A model generated the notes under the pieces. The model was given only the letters and a program-made list of their open reading frames with translations, made no database searches and was not told the origin of the DNA. From assembly GCF_003112515.1 (NCBI RefSeq), contig NZ_BEVZ01000001.1, forward strand, positions 405,940 to 469,939: a stretch of DNA of 64,000 nucleotides, written 5' to 3'. Within the stretch, counting starts at the first letter, position 1, and the number at the start of each line of letters is the position of its first letter. Positions 1 to 7,611 of the stretch are shown one piece after another. A program made the position numbers and the translations under genes. The DNA comes from Streptomyces fragilis (lineage in GTDB: Bacteria > Actinomycetota > Actinomycetes > Streptomycetales > Streptomycetaceae).

Positions 1-474
1 GACGACACCTTTGCCGTGACCATCTATCAACGTCACCGCAGCACAGAGGCATGGAACTGGCCCGACAACCCGGCGCCTGGCACCAGCTTCACCACCACTC
101 CACCGCAGAACCTCCCACAGGGCGCCAAGGAGGGGGTCCTGGTCCTCAACGTCTCCGGGTCCATCCAAGCAGACGAACTTCCCGAACGTCTAAAGGAACT
201 ACCGCGCTGGGTAATCAACCCTGCTGGCAAGGTGCCCTCAGTTGATGTAATCGACTCCCTCGAAACGCTGAGCGAATTCACAAACTCGCTGCGCTCGATG
301 CTCTCCTCCTTGGAAGCCCAGCACAAGCACATACAGACCCTGCACGTTCTGGCCGCAGCTCCGGTTTCGGCAGCCGTAGCTTTGGGACGAGTCCATGACG
401 CTCATGTGCACCCGAAGATGGCCATCTACGACCGGACTGACGGACGCTACACAGTCGCGCTGGAGATCTCATGA
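1..474 (+). CDS. SAVED-domain protein, 3' part only (CBASS effector)
   Basis: Only the C-terminal part lies in the window: the frame is open from base 1, so the GTG at 16 is not a real start. About 158 residues are visible. They end in the run HVLAAAPVSAAVALGRVHD followed by HPKMAIYDR, which matches the C-terminal signature of SAVED domains (small aliphatic stretch, LGR, then a conserved YDR). SAVED domains bind cyclic oligonucleotides and are normally fused to a nuclease, TIR or membrane effector at the N-terminus; that part is off-window, so the effector activity is unknown. The stop codon overlaps the start of the CD-NTase gene by 4 bp (ATGA), showing one operon. The inferred role is the signal-activated killer protein of a CBASS antiphage system. 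Confidence 0.8.
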   Translation, partial: DDTFAVTIYQRHRSTEAWNWPDNPAPGTSFTTTPPQNLPQGAKEGVLVLNVSGSIQADELPERLKELPRWVINPAGKVPSVDVIDSLETLSEFTNSLRSMLSSLEAQHKHIQTLHVLAAAPVSAAVALGRVHDAHVHPKMAIYDRTDGRYTVALEIS

Positions 475-1805
475 AACTACTGGCCTACTTCAGTGCATTC
501 CTTGCAGACACTGTGAACCTCAACCAGACACGTCTCGACCAACTCAACGACCGTGTGAACGCGATTACATCGACCCTGAAGTCCGACAGCCAGATCGGCG
601 ACCTCTACAAGACGCACATCCCGCAGGGGTCTTGGGCTCACCGCACCATCATCAAGCCATTCAACAATCACGAGTTTGACGCAGACTTTCTCCTTCACAT
701 GGATGAGGTGGAGGACTGGAAGCCCAAAGACTACTTGCGGGAGGTCCGGGCTGCGTTCAAGCGGTCCACCAACTACAAGTCGAAGATCACCAAGAAGAAC
801 CGGTGCTGCCGCATCGTCTACGCGGGCGATTGCCACGTCGACGTGGTGCCCTACATCACTCTGTCGGACGGCCGCGAAGTCATCGTCAACTATGCCGAGA
901 ATGAATTCGAGGATACCAACCCTCAAGGATTCACCGACTGGATGAAAGAGAAGGACAGTCTGGCCAACGGACAGCTGCGTCGCGTCATCAGACTGCTGAA
1001 GTACATCCGAGATTTCAAGCAGACCTTCAGCGTACCTTCTGTCATTCTCACGACTCTGCTCGGCGAACGCATCCAAGCCTGGCACGAAGCTACGCGCTAC
1101 AGCGACACTCCCACAGCTCTCAAGACGATTCTGGCCGACCTGAGCGCTTGGCTAGACCAGTACCCGCTTATGCCGCCCCTCACCGACCCGAGTTGCCCCG
1201 AGACGACGTTCAATCATCGCTGGAACCAGGAACAATACGAGAACTTCCGTAAGAAGATCAACCTGTATAGCTCATGGGTGACCGAGGCCTATGACGAGGA
1301 AGATAAAGCGCTGAGTCTTGCAGCGTGGCAGCGTGTCTTCGGTAACTCGTTCCAACAACCCAGCTCGGCACAGAAGTCCCTGACAGCATCTGCGAGCATT
1401 CAACCAACTCGCGAGACCCGTGCCCCACATGAGCAGTACATCGAAGAGTTTGGTTTCAGCTGGCGAGGAGGATACAAGGTACGGATCAACGCCCAGGTGC
1501 TCCCAAAGAGCGGATTTCGTCACGGTCCCCTGCGTCGCCTCCGACGAGTGAGCGTCCTTCAGAGTCTGCGCTTCACCATCACAACCGACGTACCGGAACC
1601 GTACGACCTCTATTGGAAGGTCAGGAACCGCGGCCCCGAAGCCGCCGCGCTTGATCAACTCCGAGGCGAGATCATTTTCGATGAGGACCGAAGCAGAACC
1701 CGCAAGGAGTCGACTTCTTGGAAAGGCCAACATTATGTGGAGGTCTACATCGTCAAGAACGGTCGGGTCCTAGCCACCGATCACCACGACGTCGTCATCA
1801 GCTGA
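471..1805 (+). CDS. CBASS CD-NTase (SMODS nucleotidyltransferase with AGS-C domain)
   Basis: 444 aa. It would make a cyclic di- or trinucleotide signal on phage infection, which the adjacent SAVED protein would sense. The nucleotidyltransferase core is complete: the G53-S54 pair of the GS motif, the metal-binding pair D70 and D72 (in FDADFLL) and the third carboxylate D124 (in HVDVVPY). Helical OAS-like segments follow to about residue 280. The last ~130 residues (YDLYWKVRNRGPEA, LRGEI, then a GQHYVEVYIVKNG strand) match the AGS-C sensor domain that often follows SMODS domains. The start is fixed by the ATGA overlap with the SAVED gene. No Cap2/Cap3 E1/JAB ancillary genes are seen downstream; upstream is not visible. 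The nucleotide product cannot be told from sequence. Confidence 0.9.
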   Translation: MKLLAYFSAFLADTVNLNQTRLDQLNDRVNAITSTLKSDSQIGDLYKTHIPQGSWAHRTIIKPFNNHEFDADFLLHMDEVEDWKPKDYLREVRAAFKRSTNYKSKITKKNRCCRIVYAGDCHVDVVPYITLSDGREVIVNYAENEFEDTNPQGFTDWMKEKDSLANGQLRRVIRLLKYIRDFKQTFSVPSVILTTLLGERIQAWHEATRYSDTPTALKTILADLSAWLDQYPLMPPLTDPSCPETTFNHRWNQEQYENFRKKINLYSSWVTEAYDEEDKALSLAAWQRVFGNSFQQPSSAQKSLTASASIQPTRETRAPHEQYIEEFGFSWRGGYKVRINAQVLPKSGFRHGPLRRLRRVSVLQSLRFTITTDVPEPYDLYWKVRNRGPEAAALDQLRGEIIFDEDRSRTRKESTSWKGQHYVEVYIVKNGRVLATDHHDVVIS

Positions 1806-2029
1806 GCTAAGAATCGGGATGGGCAACTCGGCCAGTTCCGGCTATCTACTTGCCTAACGACTAACGAACTCTGGAAGATCACCCTGACCAGACGCCCGCA
1901 GCGCCGCTCTTCCCGACTGCGGCGGTTCTGCGCTGCGGCTGGGGCCGGGGACACCCCTTGCCGTCCTGCGTGGCCTCGTTGATGTCGCTGATGGGCTTGG
2001 CGCCGACGTGGGAGTCTCGAATCGTGCGA

Positions 2030-2365
2030 GGCCCTGCAGGCCATCCGATCGCCTCGGGCCGAAGTCCGTGCTCGCGCCTGGTCGTTGGCCGGCAAAAACG
2101 CCCCCGACGCCGAAGGCCACGTCGTAGTCGATCTCAACGGCGTCTCTATGACAGCTCACTCCGACAAGGAGGAAGCGGCCGCGACCTGGGATAACACCTG
2201 CGCGCATCACTCGCTGATGGCCTTCCTCGGCCATGGACCGAGCTGTACCCGGTGAGCCCCTCGCCGCCCTCCTCATGCCCGAAACCCGGGCTTCAACACG
2301 ACAGCCGACCACGTCGCTACCGCCCAACTCGCCCTGGCCTAACTGCCGAAGCACTGCCAGCGAGG
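2030..2365 (+). pseudogene. Degenerate IS1380-family transposase remnant
   Basis: No intact frame, but three consecutive frames together read like the middle of an IS1380 transposase. Around 2034-2110 the text is RAEVRARAWSLAGKNAPDAEGH; at about 2120-2250 it is VVVDLNGVSMTAHSDKEEAA then HHSLMAFLGHGP; after a frameshift GEPLAALLMP; after another, NTTADHVATAQLALA then a stop. In IS1380 proteins these are the blocks around the first catalytic Asp (VVDLDATLVTAHS) and the GEPLAALLRPGNAGSNTAADH block. Both ends of the gene and the inverted repeats are missing. It lies between the CBASS operon and the reverse transcriptase, so it marks an old insertion that joined or split these blocks. Confidence 0.75.
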
Positions 2366-2413
2366 TCGGTCAAAGCAAGCAACTGCGCTCATCCCGCGAG
2401 CGCACGTAGGCTG

Positions 2414-3910
2414 ATGGCTGTGAGAGGAAACGAGACCCGCAGTCGCTTCGTGAACCGAGCCGCTGGCAGGCTATGGAGTGGCCAAGGGCGCCTTGATCTT
2501 CCCGACGTAATTAACTTTCGAGACCTGCAGCCCTTTTGGAGCGAATATCGTTCCGAAATTCTCGATTTCCTCGATCAACACGACTACACGCCAGCTTCCA
2601 TAAGCCTAGTTGAGCATCCGAAGAATTACTTGGCAACTCGACCATTGGCCCGACTTTCAGTCCAGGATCGACTCATTTACGAGGCCCTGGCATTTGAAGC
2701 TTCCGAGTTTATCGATCCCCTGCTCTCGAAAGCAGTCTATAACCATCGTTCCAAAAAATTAGCGGTCCATTCCTCCTGGGACTGGAAAGCTATGCGAACT
2801 GAGGCTCGGCGAGTTCTTTCTCACAACAAAGAGCTCGTAATGGCACAGACCGACATAGCGTCTTTCTATGAACACATAGATATCGGGGCGCTGCTCATGG
2901 ATCTGACATCAGCAGGGGTCCCCAGCTCCGTTGCAACGAAAATACACAGCTTCTTGGAAGGATTTGAGAGCCAATGTCACACTTGGGGACTCCCCCAGGG
3001 ATCCGCCGCATCGGGGATACTTGCGAATGCCTATCTACTCCCGATTGACAACTTTATTCAGCAGTTCAACATAGATTTCCTTCGGTACTCTGACGATATC
3101 TACCTCTTTGATGTCAATGAGGAGCGCCTACGCTCGATACTGCAGCACGTAAATCGAGCGCTAAGAGCGCGCAGACTGAACATGTCAGCCACCAAGACGC
3201 GAATCTATGCGCGGAGCGAGGCTGAATCACATCTCGACGACAGTCGCAGCGACGGAATCCTGTACGACCTTACCCTACGCAAGCCAGATGCGATAAAGCA
3301 GTTGCGTCTATTTTTCAGAGATGCTATTGCCGAAAGCCCGGCAAATGAGCGTAACATCAAGCTATCACTCCCCTACCTAGGCAAAAGAAGTGATGATTTC
3401 GCTTTCACCTGGGCCGTGGGCAACCTGAAGGAATGGCATCACATTTCGCCGCGCATCCTACGCTACATGGAAAGCGTGAAAGGCAAAGAAGATGAACTTA
3501 AGCAACTCCTAGAGGGCCTACTGGAGAGCGTTCCGACCGTTGACTACCCATTGCTAGAGCGCAACATATTTGAGACCTCGATGCGTTGCGGAATCCGCTC
3601 TCCAGTGTTGCTTTCGTGGGCGTGGAGAATAGTTAGAGATAGAAACCGAACTAGCTACCCGCGCGAGTTCGCCGCACGATATATAGGCCTTCTGGGCGCC
3701 TCCAACGACGGACAGCTTCTGAAAATGGAGTACGAGGGCGAGTACGATATTGACGTAAGAAGAGCCCTTCTTGTGGCCATGCATGAGGCCGACTACATGC
3801 CTAGAGGGCTCCTGAAACGGCTGAGCAGTCATCCAACCATGCTGAAATGGACTGCTCGATACCTATCGCGCCTGCAGCACCCGTCAACGATTCCACTCCC
3901 TAAGTTCTAG
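2414..3910 (+). CDS. Reverse transcriptase of the UG/Abi (defence) type
   Basis: 498 aa from the ATG at 2414. Upstream in-frame codons (from 2252) run through the IS1380 remnant and are not protein-like, so that longer start is rejected. The RT fold is intact: RPLARLSVQDRLIYEAL near residue 70, motif A D147-I-A-S-F-Y, GLPQGSAASG around 190-200, and the catalytic YSDD box at residues 225-228. No group II intron maturase domain or retron msr/msd is visible. Residues ~300-498 are helical with no recognisable nuclease, resembling the alpha-repeat C-terminus of AbiA/AbiK and other UG-group defence RTs. Gene and neighbour are clearly A+T-richer than the chromosome, a sign of transfer. It probably forms a two-gene unit with the membrane NUDIX gene 18 bp downstream. 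The exact UG group cannot be assigned by eye. Confidence 0.85.
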   Translation: MAVRGNETRSRFVNRAAGRLWSGQGRLDLPDVINFRDLQPFWSEYRSEILDFLDQHDYTPASISLVEHPKNYLATRPLARLSVQDRLIYEALAFEASEFIDPLLSKAVYNHRSKKLAVHSSWDWKAMRTEARRVLSHNKELVMAQTDIASFYEHIDIGALLMDLTSAGVPSSVATKIHSFLEGFESQCHTWGLPQGSAASGILANAYLLPIDNFIQQFNIDFLRYSDDIYLFDVNEERLRSILQHVNRALRARRLNMSATKTRIYARSEAESHLDDSRSDGILYDLTLRKPDAIKQLRLFFRDAIAESPANERNIKLSLPYLGKRSDDFAFTWAVGNLKEWHHISPRILRYMESVKGKEDELKQLLEGLLESVPTVDYPLLERNIFETSMRCGIRSPVLLSWAWRIVRDRNRTSYPREFAARYIGLLGASNDGQLLKMEYEGEYDIDVRRALLVAMHEADYMPRGLLKRLSSHPTMLKWTARYLSRLQHPSTIPLPKF

Positions 3911-3928
3911 ATTGGACTTCTGACGCCA

Positions 3929-4714
3929 ATGAGCAGACTTCTCGTTTACGCCGTGCTCTTCATGGCTTCCCTTGCCGCGACTTTTTCATACAACGGGAAA
4001 GCGGTAGGAAGCATCGCTAGCGGAGCGGTAATCAGCTTGATAATTCCGCTTCTGGACAGCATAGTGGCAAACCGTCTGAATTTGCGCCATCTCTGGTACT
4101 CGGTACGGTACGGAAATCAAGATGTGAGAATCTCGGCAGCCTACCTATTCAGAATCAAGATCGATGGTAAATATCTGCTGATCAAAGGCCGACGTTTCTC
4201 TCAGCTACAACCAGTCGGAGGTGTCTATAAGGTTTCAGAATCCGGCAAGCATTTTTTGGTGTCCATTGGTGCACAGGATGACTCTTTGATCCCTATAGAC
4301 ACCGCCAGCAGCGACGACTTGCGGGTGCGATTTAAAGGCTCAAAGATTCCCAGATTTTATTCGTGGTTTGATTCCCGAGCGGGTCGCGAAGACTCACCTT
4401 GGAGAGAGTTCCACGAGGAACTAATCGGTCCAGGGATCTTGCCAGCCGAGGTTTTCCCATTTACTTTTCAGGACTATGTGAGGCGTGACGTAGCGAAGAT
4501 TAGATTTAGCGAACATGCACAATCATGGGAAATATTGATCGCAGATATCTACGAACTGCTTCCTACTGCAGATCAAGAAATCCACTTGCGTCGTCTAATA
4601 GAGACACCGCACGCCGACATTGCTTGGGTTTCCGCGGACTCTATTCGCCGACGTGGTGTCCTCCCTGACGGCACAACACTTCCGGTCGCTGCGCACTCTC
4701 AAAAATTACTCTAA
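3929..4714 (+). CDS. Two-helix membrane protein with NUDIX domain (Sa_NUDIX-like)
   Basis: 261 aa. Two hydrophobic segments lie at about residues 4-21 and 27-48, then a cytoplasmic domain beginning RISAAYLFRIKIDGKYLLIKG, as in the SMODS-associated NUDIX family. The NUDIX box is present as GREDSPWREFHEELIG (REFHEE core, residues ~152-167), preceded by a QPVGGVYK strand. NUDIX domains hydrolyse or bind nucleoside-diphosphate-X compounds. In conflict systems such 2TM fusions are thought to be membrane effectors or sensors; that is inference here. The gene starts 18 bp after the reverse transcriptase stop and has no other partner, so the two are probably co-transcribed. It is A+T-rich like the RT. 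Whether the NUDIX part cuts a nucleotide signal or the RT product is unknown. Confidence 0.8.
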   Translation: MSRLLVYAVLFMASLAATFSYNGKAVGSIASGAVISLIIPLLDSIVANRLNLRHLWYSVRYGNQDVRISAAYLFRIKIDGKYLLIKGRRFSQLQPVGGVYKVSESGKHFLVSIGAQDDSLIPIDTASSDDLRVRFKGSKIPRFYSWFDSRAGREDSPWREFHEELIGPGILPAEVFPFTFQDYVRRDVAKIRFSEHAQSWEILIADIYELLPTADQEIHLRRLIETPHADIAWVSADSIRRRGVLPDGTTLPVAAHSQKLL

Positions 4715-5060
4715 CCCAGCATTTCACTTGCGATGGCGCCCAGATTCTGAGCAGAAGGCGAAAGCACCTTCTGTGGCTCGGATGATCAGGCTTATCTAGC
4801 CTCGGCATACTGGGCTCCGAAGGACAGGGTGTGAATACTCTGGACTCCTCGCATGCGGAGGGAGCTCATGTGCCGGCCCCGGGGCCGGTAAGCGCGCTCA
4901 CGCCAGCACAGCCTGTGCCCTGCAGATCGCAGAATCCGTTAAGCGTTGAGGCTTTTCCGTCACACGCAAACAGGCACTGGTGGCCACCGAGAACCCCCTT
5001 ACGGTGTCAAAGAACGGCGAACTTAATGAGCCAGGGCCCGGCTCAGCCCCGCAGCGCTGG
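4715..5060. other. Intergenic region between defence genes and tniQ
   Basis: 346 bp with no credible gene. Two convergent genes end here (NUDIX from the left, tniQ from the right). It contains a perfect 16-bp palindrome, CCGGCCCCGGGGCCGG at 4873-4888, which could form a terminator-like hairpin. A short frame from 4831 lacks a ribosome site and family likeness. No transposon end matching the repeats at 10.75 kb was found here, which fits the idea that the element continues to the left. Confidence 0.5.
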
Positions 5061-6359
5061 CTACCCAGAAGAGTCGCGTCCGGTAGCTCGGGTGGCGGTT
5101 CCCGCAGAGACGCCTTGGATAACGTCGCTCCGCGTTCTCGACTTTCCCCGGGGGCTGTAGGCGAGGACGACTCGGAGAGGAATCGAGGCGCCGCGAGGGC
5201 TGCGGAGGGTGTAACTGAGCGGCTGGTGGATGCGCTTGGCTTCGTCCGCGAGGGGGACGAGGAAGTGTGCTGCGGCTTCTTCGTCTGGTGTGCAGAGGAA
5301 GCGGTCTGCGATTTCAAGGACGGCGCCGGTGGCGATGGGATCGTCCGGCGGGTCGGTGTATGCGGTTGACCGCAGGTTCTTCCGTGGCTGGGCACCGCGA
5401 CGATGGAACAGCTCGTGGCGCCGTTCGGCCTCGGTATCGATGATTCGCGCCAGTTCAGGGGTGGCCGCGTGGGGCCGGGCTTCGGGCCAAGTCATGAAGA
5501 TCAGGGCGACGACGCCGCGGAGGTCTTGAAAGTACTGTGCCGTGGGGGTCAGCCAGCCGATGCTGCTGACCTGCTCGGGGCCGTGCGCGGACAGGAACGA
5601 TAGGTACTTCTTCTGCAGTGTGAAGAGGACGTCGCGTGATTGGTGGTCCCGGGGCATCGGCTCCTTACTCCTGGGAGCTTGGGTGAGGTCGGCTCCGCAG
5701 GCTGGTCTCACTGCCCGGGGATTCCCCGGCTTCGGGGTCGCTCTGCATCGGACAGGATGCAGGTCGCTGTCTCGCGGCCGGGCAATCAGGTCGTTGCTGT
5801 GGCGATTCTGGGCCAGTTCGCCGCAGAGGTGGCAGTAGCGGCGGAGGAAGCGTTCGTGGTGCGGGCAGGAGAAGACCGGCGGAAGCCTCCAGAGCCTGCG
5901 CCAGGCACCGCCGTGACGCTGCTGGATCTCCGAACCGTCTCCGACGAGACAGTCGGGGCAGTACTGGGTCCGCGTGGTCAGGAGCCAGGGGTTGTTGTAT
6001 TGCAGGCGACTGGTGCCGGAACTGCTCCGGCCGCGAAAATCGGAGCTCAAGGGGCCGTAGCGGGTTCCGAGCGAGGCCAGCAGCAGGCCAGCTGTCTCCT
6101 GGCGGGAGAGACGGGTGGCGTGGCAGAAAGCGTCAAGGTCGGCTTCGCCGAGACTGATCGCGCAGGAGATCGGGATGCGGATGAGGGTCGTCCTGTCCTT
6201 CCGGCTGCTGGGGATCCCCATGCGGAGGATCAGCGGTCCCGGTCCGACGCCCAGCCGGTGCGAAAGCCGCAGCACATAGCCGGGCAGTGACTCGTCCTCC
6301 AGCGGGTCCAGGCTCCTGGGCAGCGACCGCAAGGAGGACAGGCTGGGCGGCTCAGCCAC
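5061..6359 (-). CDS. tniQ: TniQ/TnsD-family target-selection protein
   Basis: About 432 aa from a GTG at 6359, which overlaps the tniB stop by 8 bp; a longer frame reaches 6476 but would overlap tniB by 125 bp. The N-terminal TniQ signature DESLPGYVLRLSHRLG is clear, followed by zinc-ribbon pairs: YCPDC, then CPHH, then YCHLCG, with a less regular Cys pair (PACGADL) further on. TniQ/TnsD proteins recognise the attachment site and recruit the AAA+ regulator in Tn7- and Tn5053-type transposition. It is last in the order tnsA-tniA-tniB-tniQ, as expected. The C-terminal ~170 residues are less conserved, typical of the part that determines the target. No CRISPR-Cas genes are near, so protein-directed targeting is likely. 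Confidence 0.85.
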   Translation of the reverse strand: MAEPPSLSSLRSLPRSLDPLEDESLPGYVLRLSHRLGVGPGPLILRMGIPSSRKDRTTLIRIPISCAISLGEADLDAFCHATRLSRQETAGLLLASLGTRYGPLSSDFRGRSSSGTSRLQYNNPWLLTTRTQYCPDCLVGDGSEIQQRHGGAWRRLWRLPPVFSCPHHERFLRRYCHLCGELAQNRHSNDLIARPRDSDLHPVRCRATPKPGNPRAVRPACGADLTQAPRSKEPMPRDHQSRDVLFTLQKKYLSFLSAHGPEQVSSIGWLTPTAQYFQDLRGVVALIFMTWPEARPHAATPELARIIDTEAERRHELFHRRGAQPRKNLRSTAYTDPPDDPIATGAVLEIADRFLCTPDEEAAAHFLVPLADEAKRIHQPLSYTLRSPRGASIPLRVVLAYSPRGKSRTRSDVIQGVSAGTATRATGRDSSG

Positions 6360-7611
6360 CGGCCGCGCTTCCACCGCGGTCGTCGTAAACGGTGTTACGT
6401 CCCTTCCTGCGGGGCTTCCGGGCAGGGACGGGAACATCTGTGGGAACTTCGGGAATCTCCGCGGCTGTTGGGTCACGGTCGGTGAGATTGCCCAGGTTGA
6501 TCGGGATCGCTGACAGCAGTTCCAGGGTCAGCTCCTCGGCCCCGGACTCGATCGCCTCGGTGCATCCGTCCTCGATCAGCCGTTTGAGGAGTCCGACGAT
6601 GCCGCGGGTGCGGCGGAACAGGTACTCCGGCATCCCGCCTTCGGTGAGCATCCCCGGCCGGGCCCGGAACAGCCTCAACCTGTCTTCGATGCCAGCCAGG
6701 TGCTGGATGAACGCGGTCATGCCCGCAGCGGTGTCGTAGTCGAACGGATCAAGATCGACCAGGTCGAAACGCCGCTCAGTCTGCGTGGCAGCCGACGGGT
6801 TGTAACTCTTCCCCGGCTTAGCCGGCGGGAAGACCCACTGCCCCGTGCGAGGATCGGGATAGCCGCTCCTCAGCAGCCCCGAACGGGGGATGTCGACACC
6901 GATCAGCACCAGGGTGACGTTGAGGTCCATCAGCTCCCGGACGAGATCGAGAGTGTCCTGGTCGTCCTCACGGTGGAGCCTGAGCCTGGTGATGTCATCC
7001 AGCAGCAAGGCCGTTGTGCGATGGTCCCGCAACGAGTCCCGCACTGCGCGGATCATGCCGTTCAGCGTCTTCGGCAGCGGCGCCCCGTAGAAGTCCAGAA
7101 CGGCCGCGCACAACCCCTTCGGTGTCGCCCGCACCGGAGTGCGGCAGTAGGCGACGGGGACGAACAGGTCCCGGGTGCCCGGGACCGGACCGGGCAGCAA
7201 CTGCCGGTGAAGATCCCGCCACAGCATCTCGAACGTGGCCGCGGCATCGCAGGCCGTTTCCGTCTTGCCCAGGTAACCGCCGCCGCTGACCATCAGCCCG
7301 TCGCGAGTGCCCGGCTCGAAGTTGAGCGCGTTGTTCCGCATCCGCCCCCGCATCAGCTTGGTGACCTTCGCGCTCATCGGGGTCTCCAGCAGCCCCATGT
7401 TCACGTGCGTCGCGGTCCGGTGCAGGTCATGCAGAGCACGGCGTCTCGGGCTCATCGCCGCGAACTCCTCCGCGGTGAGCCGCGGTGCCGGAATGAAGGT
7501 GCTCCGACGTTCCTGCCACTGCCGCCAGCCCTCGACCCTGGTGCGGTCAGGCGGCGGGCCAGCCCGCAGAAAGGGGACGATGCCATTTTCACCCCACGCC
7601 TGGTCCGCCAT
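6352..7611 (-). CDS. tniB: TniB/TnsC-like AAA+ transposition ATPase
   Basis: About 419 aa. Of two in-frame ATGs (7617, 7611) the second is chosen because a GGAAGAGG ribosome site lies 6 nt before it. Walker A is GGGYLGKTE (residues ~110-118) and Walker B is TTALLLDDITRL with D205-D206. A sensor-like stretch VTLVLIGVD and a C-terminal lid with RRTRGIVGLLKRLI follow, as in TniB/TnsC. Such proteins form ATP-dependent filaments on target DNA, bridge TniQ and the transposase and give target immunity. The start lies inside the end of tniA (23-bp overlap) and the stop overlaps tniQ, so the module is translated as one unit. An insertion rich in P, G and Y (~240-265) near the sensor region may be lineage-specific. 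Confidence 0.85.
   Translation of the reverse strand: MADQAWGENGIVPFLRAGPPPDRTRVEGWRQWQERRSTFIPAPRLTAEEFAAMSPRRRALHDLHRTATHVNMGLLETPMSAKVTKLMRGRMRNNALNFEPGTRDGLMVSGGGYLGKTETACDAAATFEMLWRDLHRQLLPGPVPGTRDLFVPVAYCRTPVRATPKGLCAAVLDFYGAPLPKTLNGMIRAVRDSLRDHRTTALLLDDITRLRLHREDDQDTLDLVRELMDLNVTLVLIGVDIPRSGLLRSGYPDPRTGQWVFPPAKPGKSYNPSAATQTERRFDLVDLDPFDYDTAAGMTAFIQHLAGIEDRLRLFRARPGMLTEGGMPEYLFRRTRGIVGLLKRLIEDGCTEAIESGAEELTLELLSAIPINLGNLTDRDPTAAEIPEVPTDVPVPARKPRRKGRNTVYDDRGGSAAGG

Noticed and set aside
2252..2413. Longer start for the reverse transcriptase
   Set aside because: These codons lie in the IS1380 remnant and give a Pro/Ser/Arg-rich tail with no RT homology.
4831..5160. 109-aa open frame between the NUDIX gene and tniQ
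   Set aside because: Runs into the end of tniQ on the other strand, lacks a ribosome site and family features.
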